Below, in pieces: positions 11,601 through 25,611 of a DNA stretch of 64,000 nt. How positions within the stretch are numbered: position 1 is the stretch's first letter; every line of letters starts with the position of its first letter. The notes beneath the pieces were generated by a model. The model did not search any database. It was not told the origin of the DNA and saw only the letters and a program-made list of their open reading frames with translations. Source of the DNA: Neodiprion pinetum (lineage: Eukaryota; Arthropoda; Insecta; Hymenoptera; Diprionidae); the NCBI RefSeq assembly GCF_021155775.2, contig NC_060237.1, positions 7,549,332 through 7,613,331 of the forward strand, written 5' to 3'. The position numbers and the translations under genes were made by a program.

Positions 11601-14600
11601 CCAACTGTTCGTCAAATTTATTCCACCATTTGGGATAAACTGTGCAATTAAGACCTGCGACTTGTATTCAGCGACGCCAAAGATTTAACAACAGAATAAG
11701 AATCTTCCCTTGAAACTTGTTCAGCTTTAGGATGCCGAAATCATATCGAAGCCTGATCATCGGAATCTAATTGACGAAGATAAAAGAATAAAAAATGCGT
11801 GGCCGTGATGTTTTTTCGGCAAAGCTTCTCCAACCTCGCAGCCACTGCATTATTGACAGTGATTTTTTGCAAGACAATTGTCCGAAAAAGTAAGCCCGCC
11901 ATGAAGCGAGGTGATCGCGAGATGACAAGTAGAGAGATCGAGGGTGACGGGTGAGCGTGGAGCATGTAAGAAAGCGGTGTGAAAGACGACGAGAAGGGAG
12001 AGCGAGATGTTCAAGTGGTTGCACGTGATACGAGGGTCAAGTCGTGCGTGTGGTTGAAAATGGTCTTGGTCGTCGTGACGTCGAGACGAATCCACGAACA
12101 CGGGGATATCTTCGCACAAGAATAAGCCGTGAAAACGGTGGAGGGATGCCGCGGTAGGAAGACTCGTAAATCCCTGCAAGCCTGGCGCCACGCAGCAAAA
12201 GAACTCCTAATATCCTCGGAGAAAACCGAGGCCAGGAAAGCTGCTCACGGATTGGGAATAAGCTAACAAAGTGAGAGCAGAGTCAAGTGTGCCAATGTTT
12301 CGGGACTCCCGAGTGTCTATCCTTGCGGCGGGAGAGGCAAGACCCGTTTATCCCTGAAAAGTCCCGACTCTCGAACGAGAAACAAAGTCGAAGAGACCGA
12401 CGCAGAAATATCTTGCTGACAGATTTATCGAACCCCGAGCACTTTCCTCTTTATTTATACTTTCGCGTTGTTCTTTCTCAATTTTTCGGGGTACTTCCTG
12501 ATTGCGGTGTCTTCGCTGTTCGGGACTTTTCGCACACATCGTAATCATAAAACTCGCTCACATTGCCATCGTAGGTAGTGATAACGGGAGTAAATTGGAT
12601 CGAGGGTTTCTCATCAAAAATTGCAATTAACGTTCACGGTAATTTGTTTGGCAAATCGTTTACTAATCTTAAAATTGTTCTTCACTCGCACATTCCGTTC
12701 CTCTGTAATCACGATTCTACGAACGGACGAATTCTCAGTAAAAACTTTTCTCTAATCTTTTGTAGGTAAATGAACACCGGTATTGCACCAACATTCAACT
12801 CGAGTTTATTCGCGCAGCACGGCAACGAGAAATGCAGCTACTACAACGGCCCTTCAAAGATTCTTATCTTTATCGTCGGGCCTGTTGAACGGATCAAGTG
12901 GTTCGTTCCGATCTAAACTTAAATCAGGCGCTTCAATTTTATACCGTAAAATCGGTCAGGAACTTTGCTTTGTGGACTTTTCGCGACATGTAACGAGTTA
13001 CAAACCTGTATAACATACGCAACTAAACGAAGAACGGTGGCGGTTAAACAGCGTTAATGGGATCGCATTAAACGTGAGCTCTGCAAACAAAACACGAGAT
13101 CGAATTACGCTTGCGAGTAAAGAGATCTCCGTGACGTGGGTTCCGCCCATCAGGGATTTGCTGGACCAAAACGAAGGCGGTTCGTCGACGTCGACCATCG
13201 CTTCCCGGCTTTTCGTTACATTTTTTTCCCGACGTCTCTTCCTCCTGTTCTCACCAGGAATTTGAATTTCCGAATACATATCCAATCAAGAAATGCCAAG
13301 GCAGACGAATCAAACGGTCAGAAATAATACGAATGGAGGAAAATATGTTTGGTGGAGGAAAATTTTCGCTCATGTCGCCTGATGTCCCGATACGGATATC
13401 TCTATATTGATGCAGGCTTTTGTCGTTGCGCCATTTGATACACGCGTACATTTATTATGTTGAAGTTTTTGCTAGCTGAGCTTAAGGTACTTGAGTGGCT
13501 CGAGCGCTACCGTGGGAAAAGCCGAGATAAACCCACTTCAGAATCTAAGCTAATTTGACTTGGAAGCAAATCGGATATATATCCAGGACTTTGTTTCAAA
13601 TCGGAACGTTTCGCTGGGTTCGGGAGTACAGTATCAACCCACGGGTTCTTACCGCACGCGACGAGCAGCCTCATTTCCGGCATTTTTTATTTCGAGACGT
13701 AGCGCGTCGCGGTTGTTAATCAAAAATCCTACGTTTGTGATTAAAAATTTATTTGTACGCATGCGGCTCATTGCCGATGTAAGAGAGGTCGAAAATTAAG
13801 AAAAATATTGTTTTTTTTACAATACACTGTTTTCTACCGACGCGCGCGTTAAGCTCGGCGTATAGATACACGCGTCTCGGTTCACAGAGTAGGAGTATAC
13901 GATGTCTAAGCCCGTCGGCGCCTCGCGTGAAACCTAATACGTCTTAAATTTTATTAACCTAGATCAGGAATGATTTTTCAACAACGGCCCACTGTGTGGC
14001 TTATGTGGAAAAGACGAACCGCTCGAACAAAAAGGGTTAGTGTTTATTGTTCCGAGAGTGAAATACGACTTTCCCAAAGCTTCGAGGTATTCTTCTTGTT
14101 TTTTTCACATCTCCTTTACACCGTTTCTACAAAATCTCAGATCCCCGTACGCGTTACCTCGCTACTTCGGCCCGAGCCCCTGTAACAATAAGATGCGTCC
14201 AGAATTTATTCTTATCGAAAATGTCAGTGTGCATCTGCGTAACAGGGGATCTGCGACTTTGATTCTACGTAGAGTGTGAAAAAACAAACTAACGTAAATT
14301 TGTGAAACATGATTATAAACATTTACCCAAGTATGTGGAAATCATGTTCGCGGGTTTAAAAAAAAAACTTCAATACTGCAGAAAACGTCGAGCTGATCGT
14401 TAGGCGTCACAATTATTTTACGACTCGTTATACGTAAGATAATGAAATGCATCCAGGTAAATTGAACCTGGACTTTTCCCGACTCTCGTTCCGTCCTCAA
14501 ACGAAACGTAGAAGGGTAATTTTTGGCACTTTACTCGGAAGCTGATGCAGGAGCATTTTGTTAGAGTGGTAAACGGTGCAGCGGCGTACGGATGTGTTGG

Positions 14601-17600
14601 AAGCAAATCGAGGGGGCCATGTGGCTTTCGGATGAGATATCAAATCATATACCACGAAGAGCTAAGGCTGGATACGCGCAGGCGTGCAAACCCCGTCGTA
14701 TATAAAAATAGTTTATTGCGTTACCAAGTATTAATGGAACTCCGGATCCAACGCGAGTCCAAACTTACGGCTTGCGTCTCGTACCTACTCTGCATTCTAC
14801 GAGCAGAAACAAGTTTTAGTCTTTCACTCGAAAAACGAAACGGAAAATAAGATTATCGACGATTTTGGTTGCGCTGGAATTACAGATAAACCGCAATACC
14901 TGCGCTGCGAATATCACGATCAAATACACAGGCACGGAACCGGCTTTTTCACACCTTAAGATTCCAAGCGTTTTACTACCGTTTTTCTCTCCACTCGGAG
15001 GAAACTTCGAGTACCCGTCAACCTAGAACGTGCTCAGAAACGCATAAACTTAATGACAAATGTGCAGTTGTAACACCCAATAACTAGCCTCTTCCTCAAC
15101 GAATCGCCTGCCACGAGGTGGTAACTGCGTTTAAGTGACAGTTATGGAACAAGTTGTGAGAAAAATTATCACTCAGTTTGTCTGGGTAGAGTTTGAACCG
15201 GTCGAAGTATAAACTGAAATTTACAATTACTTGCAAAATACAAAATTATTTTCAATAAAATATTACTTTTTCGTTATTTCGCATTCAATAAAATAATTAG
15301 TAAATAATTACGGTCGTTTAAACTTGAATGAATTATACTTTCTTTCCGTTTCAAGATCCCAATTGTCAGCGCCTTCAACTGTCAAATCAGCATGATGAAA
15401 TTTTTTTCTTTCACAAACTCAACTTGGCAAGGCTATTACTATAATAAAAATCGTGATTTTTGAAAATGTTTCAAATATCTAAAATATAACTTTGCAAAAA
15501 GGAAAATGTTTACATTCGATCGTTTCTTTTTTGTCGGATTAAGAATTTTTTTGTAAGCTTGTAGCTTGTCCCAAAATCATTAGTCACGAAGAGCCGATTA
15601 CCTTATTAATTTATGTCACTGTATCGAATCACGCGTGAAAAAAAGAATCGAGTGCCTATAATCCGTCTGCATCCTTATCGAAATACGGTGCAACTATTTG
15701 CACTGTAAAAATTATCCATCCGTGTTCGAGATCGAAACGGTTATCGCTTTGAACACACGGATCGTTAAACGCTAGTTAGGGTAATTGCCGTTTTTTGTCT
15801 CGTTTTCTCGTTCAACCCGGCATCGGCAACCTTTTGAAAAGTATGAGAATGAGGAGGAGGAGGAGGAGTAGAAACGGAACGACAGGAAGGAAGCATTTAT
15901 GGCAGGTGCAGCGGTTGCCTGCGGATGGCGTGGGTGGCGTGTGCTGGGCTTCTGTTCCTCGCAGTACGAATGCACTTATAGGATAGGTTTCAGCCTCGTT
16001 CGCTTCTCGAGACATTAACGTAAACACCTTGTCTGGACACGTGTCTCCTCTATTTTATAATCATCTTATATATACGCACGCGCACAGCGTATTTACACGT
16101 CCCTATACATGTGTGCACGTATATTCGTATACATATACACGTAACGCACATTTACTATTCCTACTTAACAGCGTCGCGGGTTTCATTCATAAAATCATAA
16201 GAGCCAAATTCCCGTTTCAATGAAACTAACCCGCAACAAGATTCCGGGCATTCGACCCCGAAATCTGGGCTACAGCTGCGAACGATACGTGAGAATAAAT
16301 CGCCTACGCCTTAAATTTCATTTCTATGACTGTACGATATTCGTCCCTCTCGTTAAGCTCGATCAATCGCGGAATTGAAAACTGCGCGAATGCGGAAGTC
16401 GTCTTCTCAAACGCGGAGTGATCGCGATTAATCTTACAAAGCTCTGTGATATTTTCTCACCCTTTTAGGGTTGACGAAGGTGTTTTCTTTTTTCTTTTCT
16501 TCTTCACGACTGTTTTTACGGAAAGGAGACAGGAAGGAGCTACGATTTTACGAGCCCTCTGCGACCAAATTTTTTCTGTTTCCATTATCAGCAAAACGAT
16601 AATGTGTATATGTATGTAATAATAACAACGCGTGAAATTAGCAGCTAGATAAAAAGGAAAATACTCAACCGACGTAGATTAATCTCCGAATCTACGAACA
16701 AGCCTGAAAACAAGCGAGACCGCGATTCGGTGTAAAAATTGTAGGTACGACTTAGCTATACGAATGGCCTCGCAATGAAGCCGAGGCGAAGATTATGAAT
16801 GAAAGAACACGGAACAACGTGTATCTACTCGACGGTTTATCGTCGGTCTGTTTCACTAGGCAGGGGTTAAGGACACAGCTCTATGGCTTTAGAGAGCGAA
16901 GAAAGTCTCTGAGTAAAGAAAGCGTGTCGTCGTTTTGAGAAAATAAATAAATTTTCATAAAGCTCTTCGGCGATGGAGCTAGCCCAGATCACCGTGACAA
17001 AATTTTTGTTTACGTCCCCGCATGTGCAGAAGTGATGCTACCGCAGCAGCGGATAGAATATATTATACATACAATTTCTCTTCTTTTTATTGTTCGAAGA
17101 AAAACGAGCAGGAATCAAAATATCAGCTGTGATAAGCTAATTCGACCATGGGCGTAATAATAATCGACCGAGCGTCATCTCATCTGAGAAAATGTCACCC
17201 CCGAATCTACCGAATAACTGTTTTCAGTTAACTTGACCAATCAATCAAATCCAATTACTCGCTTCATAGCCAAAATTCAATTTTGCGGTTTAAACGGTTT
17301 CAGACGTCTAAGTTTTTCATACATCACACAATTTCTATTTTGCAAAAAAACTCTTTCCGTTTTGTACAATTTATGACCGTGTAAACCATAGACACACGTA
17401 GGACGAATATATCGCTGTGAGAATGACCAAAACCGGTTCATCTAACCTTGTAACTTTGGTACCGTTTACAAGCCTCATCTGTAAAGCTTTCCGGCAATAT
17501 TCAAGCGAACGCGCGATAATATTCGCTGATTGCGGGGAGAGAGTTTTCCCGACAAATAACGTGTAGCGTCCAGATGCGTTTTAGGTGTGTATGTATAAGG

Positions 17601-18154
17601 CACGGTGTTCTGGGTTGCGTCGCGTCGGCTTGCCGCGCACTTCGATGAAGGCACCCTCTGCATCATCCCTTATACATTATACCAAAGTTCCAGCAGGCCC
17701 CCTGGTTCACTTAGTTATCGCGATTATTTCATAATAGATATACCGGGCCCCCAGGGGACTCGAGATATAGTCGCCTGTTATCAAGCCTCCTCCCCCCGCC
17801 CCATCCTCACGATGCCGAGGCACCAGGACACCGCCGCATTCCTCACCCTGGACCAGATCAGACATCGGGACCAGAACACCGGGCTCGTATCGAAACGTAA
17901 CGCGACATCTTCACCCTGGGTAAAACATCGGGTATAAAAATATTGTCACTCGAATTTCTCGACTCTACTTTCAATGTTTTGTTTTTCGTTATTATTACTA
18001 GCGGTCTCGATGGGTATAACAATTATTTCTATGGACAAATAGTCGACATTTTATTTTTATGGTTAAATCCCTGCAATAGCAGAGGGATTGTTGTAGAATA
18101 GCGAACGGAACCGAACGTTGATTCAACGGCTTAACGATTAATGAGATGTCCCGC

Positions 18155-18182
18155 TTTTTTCTCTCTCTCTCACTCTCTCTTT
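18155..18182. repeat. CT-rich simple repeat
   Basis: A run of CT dinucleotides interrupted once (TCTCTCTCTC then ACTCTCTC). It is one of several polypyrimidine or polypurine tracts between 15.8 and 18.6 kb. Confidence 0.8.
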
Positions 18183-20524
18183 TCGAGATGAGCGGGAGAC
18201 ACGCGAGACCACCAGCCTCCTAATCGGAGTTCTAATAATGTGAATTTAACCGCGCTTATAAGCCGCACCTCCGAGTCGACGGCGTGCAGGCGCAAAGATC
18301 AAAGAGTGAAAAAATTAGTCGGTGTAAGTGTGCTGTGCTCCTCGAAACGTCTTTATTGACGGAGCTAGGCGGCTTTCGTCTTTGATAAGAGATGAAGCGC
18401 GTCGCCTCCCACACCCCAGTTTCCACGTCTGCCTACTTTCTACCCGAGGAATATATATCTAGCTTCTTCTCTACCTTTCTCCCTCGCCTGCGCGGCCTCC
18501 CTCCACATAATCCATGCTGACACAGGCACACCGAGAGAAGAAGAGAGACAGAGAGAGGGAGAGCTTTCCTCCGGGGTGTAGGTACCTGCCACCCTGCGAC
18601 CTCGTATACGTACAGCCACTTCACTTTCGCTCGCATCTGCCGAAATGTCAAAGGATAGAATGAAAGCTCCGAGAATCCCGGCTTTCAAGAACCTCTGGAA
18701 CTCAAAACTTCCCACCGAATTCCCCGTCTGCGGTTGGGGATTTTGGTCCATTTTTACCACCCCGTTAAAATCGACCTAAAAAATCTGCATTACCGAAGGG
18801 GATTCGATCGCGAAAGTCAAGGGATGGGTAATTTGTTCGCGGAGAACAAGATCGACGGTTTCATCTTAAAGTACTTAAACTCGCCTTGGAGCTACACCTG
18901 CGAGTTTTAGATTCCATGAGCCAGCCCGCAAGAAACGGAACGGAGTGGAATTTGGATGGATGAGGCGCCAGTGGTGAGTTTTTATTTGTTACACCATGGG
19001 AAAAGGTCGTAAAAGAATTTTTCACGCCGACACCCTCGAGGACTTTGCGGTCCAATTATCTCTCCGCCCACTCTAACTTACTTCGCTTCTATTCCTACTC
19101 CACTTTCTAAATTATCTGCAATTCTGTAATCTTCTTCCTTATGCAGAATAATTTATATTGCCACCGTTGTACCGACTGTACTCTTTTGCGGTTCTTAGAA
19201 GCTTCTGACCCCGGAACCTCAATAAATACTATAATACCATCTATCTATTTGTCTCACGCGTAGTACCTGATAGGAAACTCCGGGATCAAGGTAAGCATCG
19301 CGACGCAAGTTGCAGAAACTCAGAGAGACGATCGTCGAATCCATTAATTACAGATGATGGTATCTGGTCTGGGCAACGTCCGATCCGAAATACCAGACGC
19401 TTCTACTTTCTTGGCTGATTACACGCCCAGCATGCATCACCGTTCGTTCGTCTTATCGCTAATTGCAGTCTTTACATTCATCACTCCTGCACGTACGTTA
19501 ATTGTAAACCTCTGACGTTTTATGACGCCGTCGCATAATCTGATTTATCATTTCGTCCCCTTATAAAACACGCGGTGAAGTGGAAGGCCTCTTCTTGTGC
19601 GGTGGTTTCAAGTTTTTTTCGAATTCTTCTTATATTCCACCCCGCGTAGTCTCGTCAAAACAGGTAAAAGGAAGCGAGGGGTGAACCTTGCTGCAAAAGG
19701 AGGTGGGGAAAAAAAAAAAAAACGGACGCGCGTTCGGTTCTCGAAAGAAATTTATTTATGCGAACAGGTTCAGGACGGGGTATTTAATTCCCCGGGGGGA
19801 TGAAGCCGAGTTGTACCGCCTAGACGAGTCACGCCGTTTTGCTTGTTGTTTGGCCTTTTTTTCCCCAACTAATTTTATTCACGCTACCGTTTGCCGCGAA
19901 GCTTTGTCGGTCTCGAACTCTCACTTTTTACACTGGTTTTAACCCTCGGAGGAAACACGTGACTACTTACGGGGACGCTAGATTCCCGTCCTGTTTTGAA
20001 CCCTCGGTAATACGAACAAATTTGTATAAATCCGCTCAAGCTTCGCCCACTTTCAAGGATACCCGAAATTAAACCGTACTCATAATGTTTCATGATCGTT
20101 ATAATTTACTTTCTCCGCGGAGACTCGGAAAATTATATCGCAGTCTGAGTCGATTTTCAGGGTTAATTAATCAACGGTGAAAATGGATAAACAAATTTAT
20201 AGCGCGCTTTGAAAGTATTATCCGTGACCTAATTTCGCGGTCGTAAAAATAAAATTAGCCATGTAATCAATCAATGTTCATATTGGATTCATATGTGTAA
20301 TCAGTAATCGTTTTAGTGACCGAGTAGGAATGTACGAATAATAAATTTTCACTGAAATGACTGACCTTCGTGAAGTTTGAAAATTTCATAGAACTCGCAG
20401 TTTCATTTATTTATTTTACAATACAGCGGTTTACATTCGTCGCTGTACTTTTCCCTGATGGTTCTGATAACTTCGGCGCGTAATAGGGAGTAAATCCGCA
20501 TGTCGTACCGTAGAATTACGTACG

Positions 20525-20542
20525 GTATGTATGTATGTATGT
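20525..20542. repeat. Short TATG microsatellite
   Basis: Four consecutive TATG/GTAT units are visible. No function can be inferred from them. Confidence 0.75.
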
Positions 20543-21631
20543 GCGAGGGCGAGAGTAACGAGACTTAGGATTGAGTACATAAGTAAATTTCACTAAAAGA
20601 AAAGAAAACCAACGACAGAACGGACTCGAGCTAAACCGAGCATTTCCTTAATCGTTCCGTTTGAAACTAAGGTAAAGAATTACGATAATCGAGTACATCA
20701 ATTGAAGTAAATTATTTATTATTAGATTTGCTGTGCGTCAGCCCCTTCGGGCAGTGATTTCTGTGATGTTGCGTTAAAACGTACGTTAATAAGTGTTGAA
20801 AATTGTTGCCGGCATATTAAACCAAGATCGTAGTTCGACTTTCCTTCTGCCCTTCCTCGCCTCTGCGATCCCCTGATTAAAATTCATTTAACGGGTTTAA
20901 AATTGCCTAATGTATGTGGTGAAATAATAGTTATATTTCAGGATAAAAATAATACATTATCGGTGGCTCGTTTCGGAAAACAATATGACGATGGCGAGCT
21001 CGTAAAGTAAAACAACTCTAGCATTACTCGACTGCAGCCCGTCGTTGGGGGGCACAACAACTCGACATACACACATAGTATATACGGATATACGTATACG
21101 CTATACGGGATCCAATTTACTAATTGAATCGTTCAGCCGATACGTCGACGCCTGGCACCGGGACGCCGTTGCGTGGGAGTCGAGATCCCGCCTCCGCAGG
21201 CGGAGCTTCGAAGGTATCCACCCACGCCGCAAGCTCTCAACGTCGGTAAAAAGCCGGGTTGAGCCTGAGCAACGGAGACGTTAATCCCCGATTCTAACGT
21301 CAGTATCATTCCAACCGTTTTCTCAGTCACGCCGCGCACGCGTCCTTTTGGTAGAAAAATTCACCGAGATTAATAACGAAAAATCCCGCAACGTCAGCCT
21401 CCGTTCGACACGTGTGTGACGATAATTACCCTCCACATTTGTTCTTTTAGTTTACGTTAATTTTTAGTCGTATATTTGTTACTTTTTTTTTTCTGCAACT
21501 GTGCTTTCAAGGACCGTAAGTTCCGCTATAAGAAATTTCTTCGTATTCGGTAACCCGGGGAGGTTACAACCCCCGCGGAATCATCTTCGTTCTCTCGTTT
21601 GAGCCACAGTGACGTGCCTCGAACGTTAAAA

Positions 21632-24600
21632 ATGTTGGGAGGCTACGAGGCTCAGGCAGAATATTACCCTCAATGGCATCAGCCGTACAACTACATGACC
21701 CAGCTGCCCTACGGTGAGTTTTCCATACAATTTTCACGACACAAGTGTTTGACTTATCTTTAATCGAATTTCGAATTCGCGCAACGCCGCTCATTCCCAT
21801 CGTATTTCGTACGCGTTTCAGGACCCGTCGGAATTCCGGACCCGGTCGAGGTTCATTCGACGTATTGGGCGGCGGCTGATTCCGGAATATCCGGGGGCAG
21901 TTCGGGGGCCGGAAGTCCGGCGGCCTCGACGCCGCCGTTGATCGAAGAGATCGGAGTCCAGGAACCGTCGCACTATTCCCCTTCGTCGCATTCCTCGCAC
22001 TACTCGAAATCAACGACGACGACGACGACGAACCACCACCATCACAATCACCATCATCATCATCATCACCAACAGTACAACGCCCATCAGATGACGAGTG
22101 GCTCGGGGCACCAATCTTATCCCGGTTTGATGTACCAGGCTTGTCAGACCGAGTCTGCGACTAGGCAGAGCGAATTTCTTGGGGGCTCGTTGCAGCCCTC
22201 CGACCACCTTCAACGCGTCCACGACGTCAGGGAAGGGATGGTCGTAAGGCCGAAACGGAGGAACACCGCGAATAAAAAGGAGAGAAGACGCACCCAGAGC
22301 ATCAACAACGCCTTCGCCGATCTCAGGGACTGCATACCGAACGTACCGACCGACACGAAACTTTCCAAGATAAAAACACTCAGGCTCGCGGCTTCCTACA
22401 TCGGGTACTTAATGGCGGTTCTCGACAGCGACGAGGGAGAGGAACCGCAGAGTTTTAAGGCAGAAATTTTGTCCAGTAGCAGGCGTAACAAGTCTCAACA
22501 AAACGCGGTGAGTCCATTTTATCTAACGTTTTTTACGGGGCTCGAAAGTTTGTCAATGGGGGATGAAGACCAAGGGAGATTTCGTGCACACGGTAATTTT
22601 GTCTTCCGGCGAATTCTTTTTGCCATCAACTTTTCGGCTCTACGTGCGTCGTCACGATTTTTAACATTCAGCCGTGCCAACGGGGCAACGTTTAGACACT
22701 AAACTAGGACGAGAAACCGATCTTTACGCAGTTTTTTTTTTTTTTCGTCAGTGTTAATGGGTTAACGCGTTGACAAGTAGAACATAAATTGTAGTCGTAG
22801 TAGATAAAGCGAGTAAAGTGGTTGACACGGGCATATATTACGTGAAAACAAACATCCGAGGGTATATCTGAGATATTAGTCTGCCATTGCTTATACGCAA
22901 ATTAATAATTGTTGCAAGAGATTAGTTGAAATGGTGATTTACGCGGTGCGCGAAGAAAGCGCGCCACTCTTGTACTTTACAAAGTTTCGAAAAATCTCAA
23001 GGAGTGAAGAGGAGATAAAATTTACGTTGTAGTATCGTTCCGAGACGATTTATTATTTAAGCTTGTCCCAGCTCGGTAGATTAGAATCAAAATGTGAAAA
23101 CCACAAGAATATTGAAGAGCCGAGGATTGACGTCGGTGAACTTGTAATTCTAAATGCCCAAGCGTCAAAATGTCGAAACGTGCTAAGAATCTACGTTTCT
23201 TTTTTTTACCCGTTTCCTCAATCAAACCAGTTGAAAACTCATCGCCTCAACTCGCTTGCTGCTCGCTAGCACGTCGAAATTTTTTCTCATCTTCATACCG
23301 CGTACGAGATCAGAGTTCGGCAATGAATAAGTGACGAGACTTGGGTTTCAACGTAATTTCATAAACTGGGTTGAATAAAACGGCAGGTTTATCTCTATGC
23401 TCTGCAAGATTCCGATCTAAAAGCGCATTTAGAAAAAAAATCTTAGGATCATAACAAGTCGCAAATGTCCGCAATGTGAGGCTCTTTTTCTCGCCCAGAA
23501 GTTCATATCGCGAAGCTTTCGTCATGCTGCGTTAAATTTGTTTTTGTTTCAAACGAGTGTAAAAAATGGCGCAAGCTTCCAGATAATTGCGTTAAAATCA
23601 TTCAACAACAAACCGGCGATTGCGATTGGCTAACATAAATACGTTCAAGGTGAAACATAACGTAAATCGCGTTTACGCTTAAAGGTGTAATGTGATTAAA
23701 AAAAAAAAAAAAGAAAAAAAGGAAAGAAAGAATAAAGCCATCTGCGGATGATTACAGTCGGTAAAATTATGTCACAATGCCGATTATTTATTGATACAGC
23801 CTAAACGCGTAGACCAACCGGCACATTCCGACGGACGCGTGTTGTAATTAAAAAAATTTATCTTCATCTCTGGCATCGTGCTTGTCGCGGTAAGCCGCGT
23901 TGATTGATTTGAGATGAAAATTGTCCCGAGATTCGACGAAAGGTTGGTTAGCACTTCACCCAACAAAGTATCGAGCTCGAGTAGTGTGACCCTCTTGCTT
24001 TTTTCACTGTTTACAACAACTTAATAAAGCTGCTAGCGTTCGCAGTACACTGGCCGAAAGTAAACACGAACCGCAGCCTGACTCAAGCTGTTTCATCCAC
24101 GAGTATTTGTCTACGAGTGCGACGGAATACCTCGCTTACATACTTTATGAACACGAATTTGTAATTCCCCATATCGCCGCTCTGTCAGGAACATCTCTCT
24201 CACAAACGACGTTATCAGGATTTAAATTTTCAATCATTTGTTCACTTTATATTTGAACTCAAAGTTCAAGCCGAAAGTTTGAAAACATAACATAAGAAAA
24301 AAAAAAATGCTGAACGAATCAAGAAATTTAAGAGAATGTTCGATTCGAAACGAAAGTATAAACTCTTGTACAAAAATCTATGCTACAAAAAATATATTTT
24401 ACCAGCACTCAAGACGGTTTGTCTACTCGACGCGATAAATCTAAAACCTTTTTTTTATTCCTGACAAAGATGCAAGACGGGAGCGGTCCTGTATTTTGTA
24501 TAACGTTTTACGAAGCACGAAAAGCGTGCCTAGACGTGCAATAATCACAAATTCCGATATTCCGCGATTAATCTCTTTCAAGATTTTACGATAATTTCCT

Positions 24601-25259
24601 TGCCTTAAAGCCTAAAGGTTGATGATTTTCGTTCAACGAAGAGCTTTTTGTTTTACGGTATTCAGTTTTCTAGCCAGTGAGAAGGACAGAATGAAGATAA
24701 TGTCAGGAATTATATATCCGCAGCATCTTATTTCGAAAGTCGCATCATCGCAAATTACGATCGCCTTGTGCGGTCGAATGATTTGTCGGCAGAAATGGGT
24801 ATAAACGCGTCAGAAATTTGGACCTCTTTTCTGTCAGCAAGGTTAGTTTCGCGACATGGGAGGTCTTCGGGGGGGCGATTAGCTTCCGTGTTTTTCACCT
24901 GACGGTCAGACCGCTTCCGTAAAAATTCCTCATCCTAGCTAGACAGATTAAGCCTGTTGAACAGGTTTTTAAGGTTTCTCTTGGTAATTTCCAACGATTT
25001 GCCCGCCCGCGTTACAGACATACAGACCCACGTCTCCTGAAATTTTTTTCGGCATGAAAATTAAAGTTCAATGGCAAACCGTGAATTATTTCGATTCGTA
25101 AAGACGCTAAACTTGCTGTTTTTTGCAACTGTCTTACAGATCGAGACTTCCGGTCAGAGCACTTCCTTAGTGCAAGAAGAAGGCCCCAAGGGTAAGGGTA
25201 GAACTGGATGGCCGCAGCATATGTGGGCCTTGGAACTGAAGCAGGAACCTCAGGCCTGA
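21632..25259 (+). CDS. Hand: Hand-type bHLH transcription factor, first tandem copy
   Basis: Exons are 21632-21713, 21822-22507 and 25140-25259 (stop TGA at 25257). Phases are 1 then 0, giving about 295 residues. The N-terminal part is low-complexity, with runs of Ser, Thr and a long His-rich stretch; vertebrate HAND1 is also His-rich there. The Twist-family bHLH lies at about residues 172-230: basic region RRNTANKKERRRTQSINNAF, helix 1 ending in DLRDCIPNVP, then KLSKIKTLRLAASYIGYL. The last exon encodes the Hand-specific C-terminal motif GRTGWPQHMWALELKQE. Hand proteins are nuclear E-box-binding factors that act with E-proteins in heart, visceral mesoderm and blood-cell lineages. A second complete Hand gene follows 2.9 kb downstream on the same strand. 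The ATG at 21632 is chosen because it opens a conserved exon 1 (MLGGY) ending at GTGAGT. Confidence 0.95.
22508..25139 (+). other. Second intron of the first Hand gene
   Basis: This 2.6 kb intron lies between the bHLH exon and the C-terminal exon, with donor GTGAGT and acceptor CTTACAG. It contains poly-A and poly-T tracts and no recognisable element or ORF. The first intron (21714-21821) is only 108 bases. Confidence 0.85.
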
Positions 25260-25605
25260 CTAAAAGACGCCGCAGAGAAAGAGTCGAGGAGTTGATTGAA
25301 CGGGAACAAGAGAATTTTTGCAACACGTGACGAACTGTGTATTACAAGAAATTAAAAAAAAAAAAAAGAAAAAAAGTAATCGTACCTGTAAATAATACCG
25401 ATTGTATATTACTGCTCTCGTGTACATGTATGTATGTAAATAAGAAGTCAATTTGATCGATTTTTTTCATTCCGTGCATTTTATCTTCTTCTCTGAATTA
25501 TACTTTTACCTACCAAAGAGTATTACTGTATATGATTCGATTGTGCATAGAGTTAAGGGAGTATAATTTTCGAGAGTTACGTATTTGTAAAATTTTGTAT
25601 AAAAA

Positions 25606-25611
25606 AATAAA
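25606..25611 (+). terminator. Poly(A) signal candidate of the first Hand gene
   Basis: AATAAA lies about 350 bases after the stop, in an A-rich stretch with a second AATAAA-like hexamer close behind. Confidence 0.5.

Larger units (their letters stand above)
8623..21631. other. Intergenic stretch without a supportable gene
   Basis: About 13 kb between the NRF-6-like gene and the first Hand gene. I found no ORF with recognisable domains and no exon chain. It contains CT/GA-rich tracts near 15850, 18155-18182 and 18535-18565, a TATG microsatellite near 20525, and a GC-richer block at 10390-11260 with overlapping short ORFs on both strands. Its position upstream of a developmental regulator suggests regulatory DNA or untranslated exons; that is inference. 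Confidence 0.6.
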